Shown: positions 5,443-5,699 of the stretch, piece by piece
Layout: each line of letters starts with the position of its first letter
Position numbering within the stretch: position 1 is the stretch's first letter
From: an uncultured Eubacteriales bacterium
GTDB lineage: Bacteria; Bacillota; Clostridia; Oscillospirales; Oscillospiraceae
Direction: 5' to 3'
Length of the DNA: 5,699 bases
NCBI GenBank assembly: GCA_905202605.1
Contig: CAJKSU010000184.1
Coordinates: 1 to 5,699 of the forward strand
The notes under the pieces: generated by a model
What the model saw: the letters and a program-made list of their open reading frames with translations, nothing else
Told to the model about the DNA's origin: nothing
The model's database searches: none
Made by a program: the position numbers and the translations under genes

Positions 5443-5600
5443 TACCTCTCTGTCGGCACAGCCGACATCTCCCCTGTTAGGGGAGACTATAGAGGTGCGT
5501 TCAAGCCTCCCCTGTAAGGGGAGGTGGTTCGGCTTAAGCCGACCCGGAGGGGTTCTCCGCCACAGCGCTGACGGAGGGGTTCTCCCCCCGCCGAAGCCCA
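5443..5600. repeat. Dispersed hairpin-repeat mosaic, right copy (inverted relative to left)
   Basis: The following inverted repeats run in series. TGTCGGC/GCCGACA lies at 5451-5467, TCTCCCCT/AGGGGAGA at 5468-5486, CCTCCCCT/AGGGGAGG at 5506-5524, and TCGGCTTAAGCCGA at 5529-5542. A further stem CTCCG/CGGAG at 5555-5576 encloses CAGCGCTG. CGGAGGGGTTCTCC occurs twice, at 5545-5558 and 5572-5585. The reverse complement shares module order with the left copy at 16-135, but this copy carries extra modules of about 60 bases. A minus-strand open frame across it reads only repeat. It lies between the kinase stop and the terminator, so it would be part of the kinase transcript's 3' end. Confidence 0.78.
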
Positions 5601-5642
5601 GGCCGGTACCCGCAAGGGGTGACGAAAACATCCCACCGCACC

Positions 5643-5680
5643 AAAGAGGCTCTCTGCGCTGCCGCAGAGAACCTCTTTTT
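5643..5680 (+). terminator. Rho-independent terminator downstream of the kinase
   Basis: AAAGAGG (5643-5649) pairs with CCTCTTT (5672-5678), and an inner stem CTCTGCG/CGCAGAG closes on the loop CTGC, with a two-base internal mismatch between the stems. TTTTT (5676-5680) ends the structure. It lies 240 bases past the kinase stop with the repeat mosaic in between, so it ends a long 3' untranslated region or belongs to whatever transcript crosses the repeat. Confidence 0.8.
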
Positions 5681-5699
5681 CATTGCATCAAATATTTTC

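Overview
The window looks like a chromosomal stretch from a GC-rich, anaerobic gut-type member of the Clostridia, probably in the Oscillospiraceae/Flavonifractor/Lawsonibacter neighbourhood. This is inferred from Firmicutes-style AGGAGG ribosome sites, clear sigma-A promoters with 17-base spacers, a two-helix membrane zinc-ribbon protein of a kind common in gut Firmicutes, and hairpin-rich intergenic repeats of the 'TCTCCCCT..AGGGGAGA' kind that I associate with these genomes. No database search was possible.

Layout. Positions 1-135 hold a mosaic of dispersed hairpin repeats, followed by a terminator-like hairpin (159-193). Next come four genes on the minus strand, read from high to low coordinates: a 155-residue two-helix membrane protein with a C-terminal zinc ribbon (3840-4307), a 100-residue soluble zinc-ribbon protein (3455-3757), a 484-residue right-handed beta-helix protein with a Gly-Gly-Pro tract (1797-3251), and a 413-residue M29 family metallo-aminopeptidase (207-1448). 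Divergent from them on the plus strand is a ROK family sugar kinase, probably a glucokinase (4443-5402). It is followed by an inverted copy of the left-hand repeat mosaic (about 5443-5600) and a strong terminator (5643-5680). Between the beta-helix gene and the aminopeptidase lies a hairpin-rich, gene-free stretch (1524-1782) bounded by two identical 29-base copies of a palindromic sequence.

Transcription. Each gene has its own recognisable promoter. The membrane zinc-ribbon gene and the kinase fire divergently from a 135-base intergenic region whose two -35 boxes are only 16 bases apart. A rho-independent terminator (3405-3444) separates the soluble zinc-ribbon gene from the beta-helix gene, so the minus-strand genes look like mostly separate units, not one operon.

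Function. The kinase would phosphorylate cytoplasmic sugar, and the aminopeptidase would trim peptides. The two zinc-ribbon proteins look like paralogues, one anchored in the membrane and one soluble. The role of the beta-helix protein is unknown; it is the most unusual protein here because it carries no visible secretion signal. I see no defence system, mobile-element transposase, CRISPR array, tRNA or rRNA. The most interesting leads are the paralogous zinc-ribbon pair, the signal-less cysteine-rich beta-helix protein, and the structured repeat element at 1524-1782.
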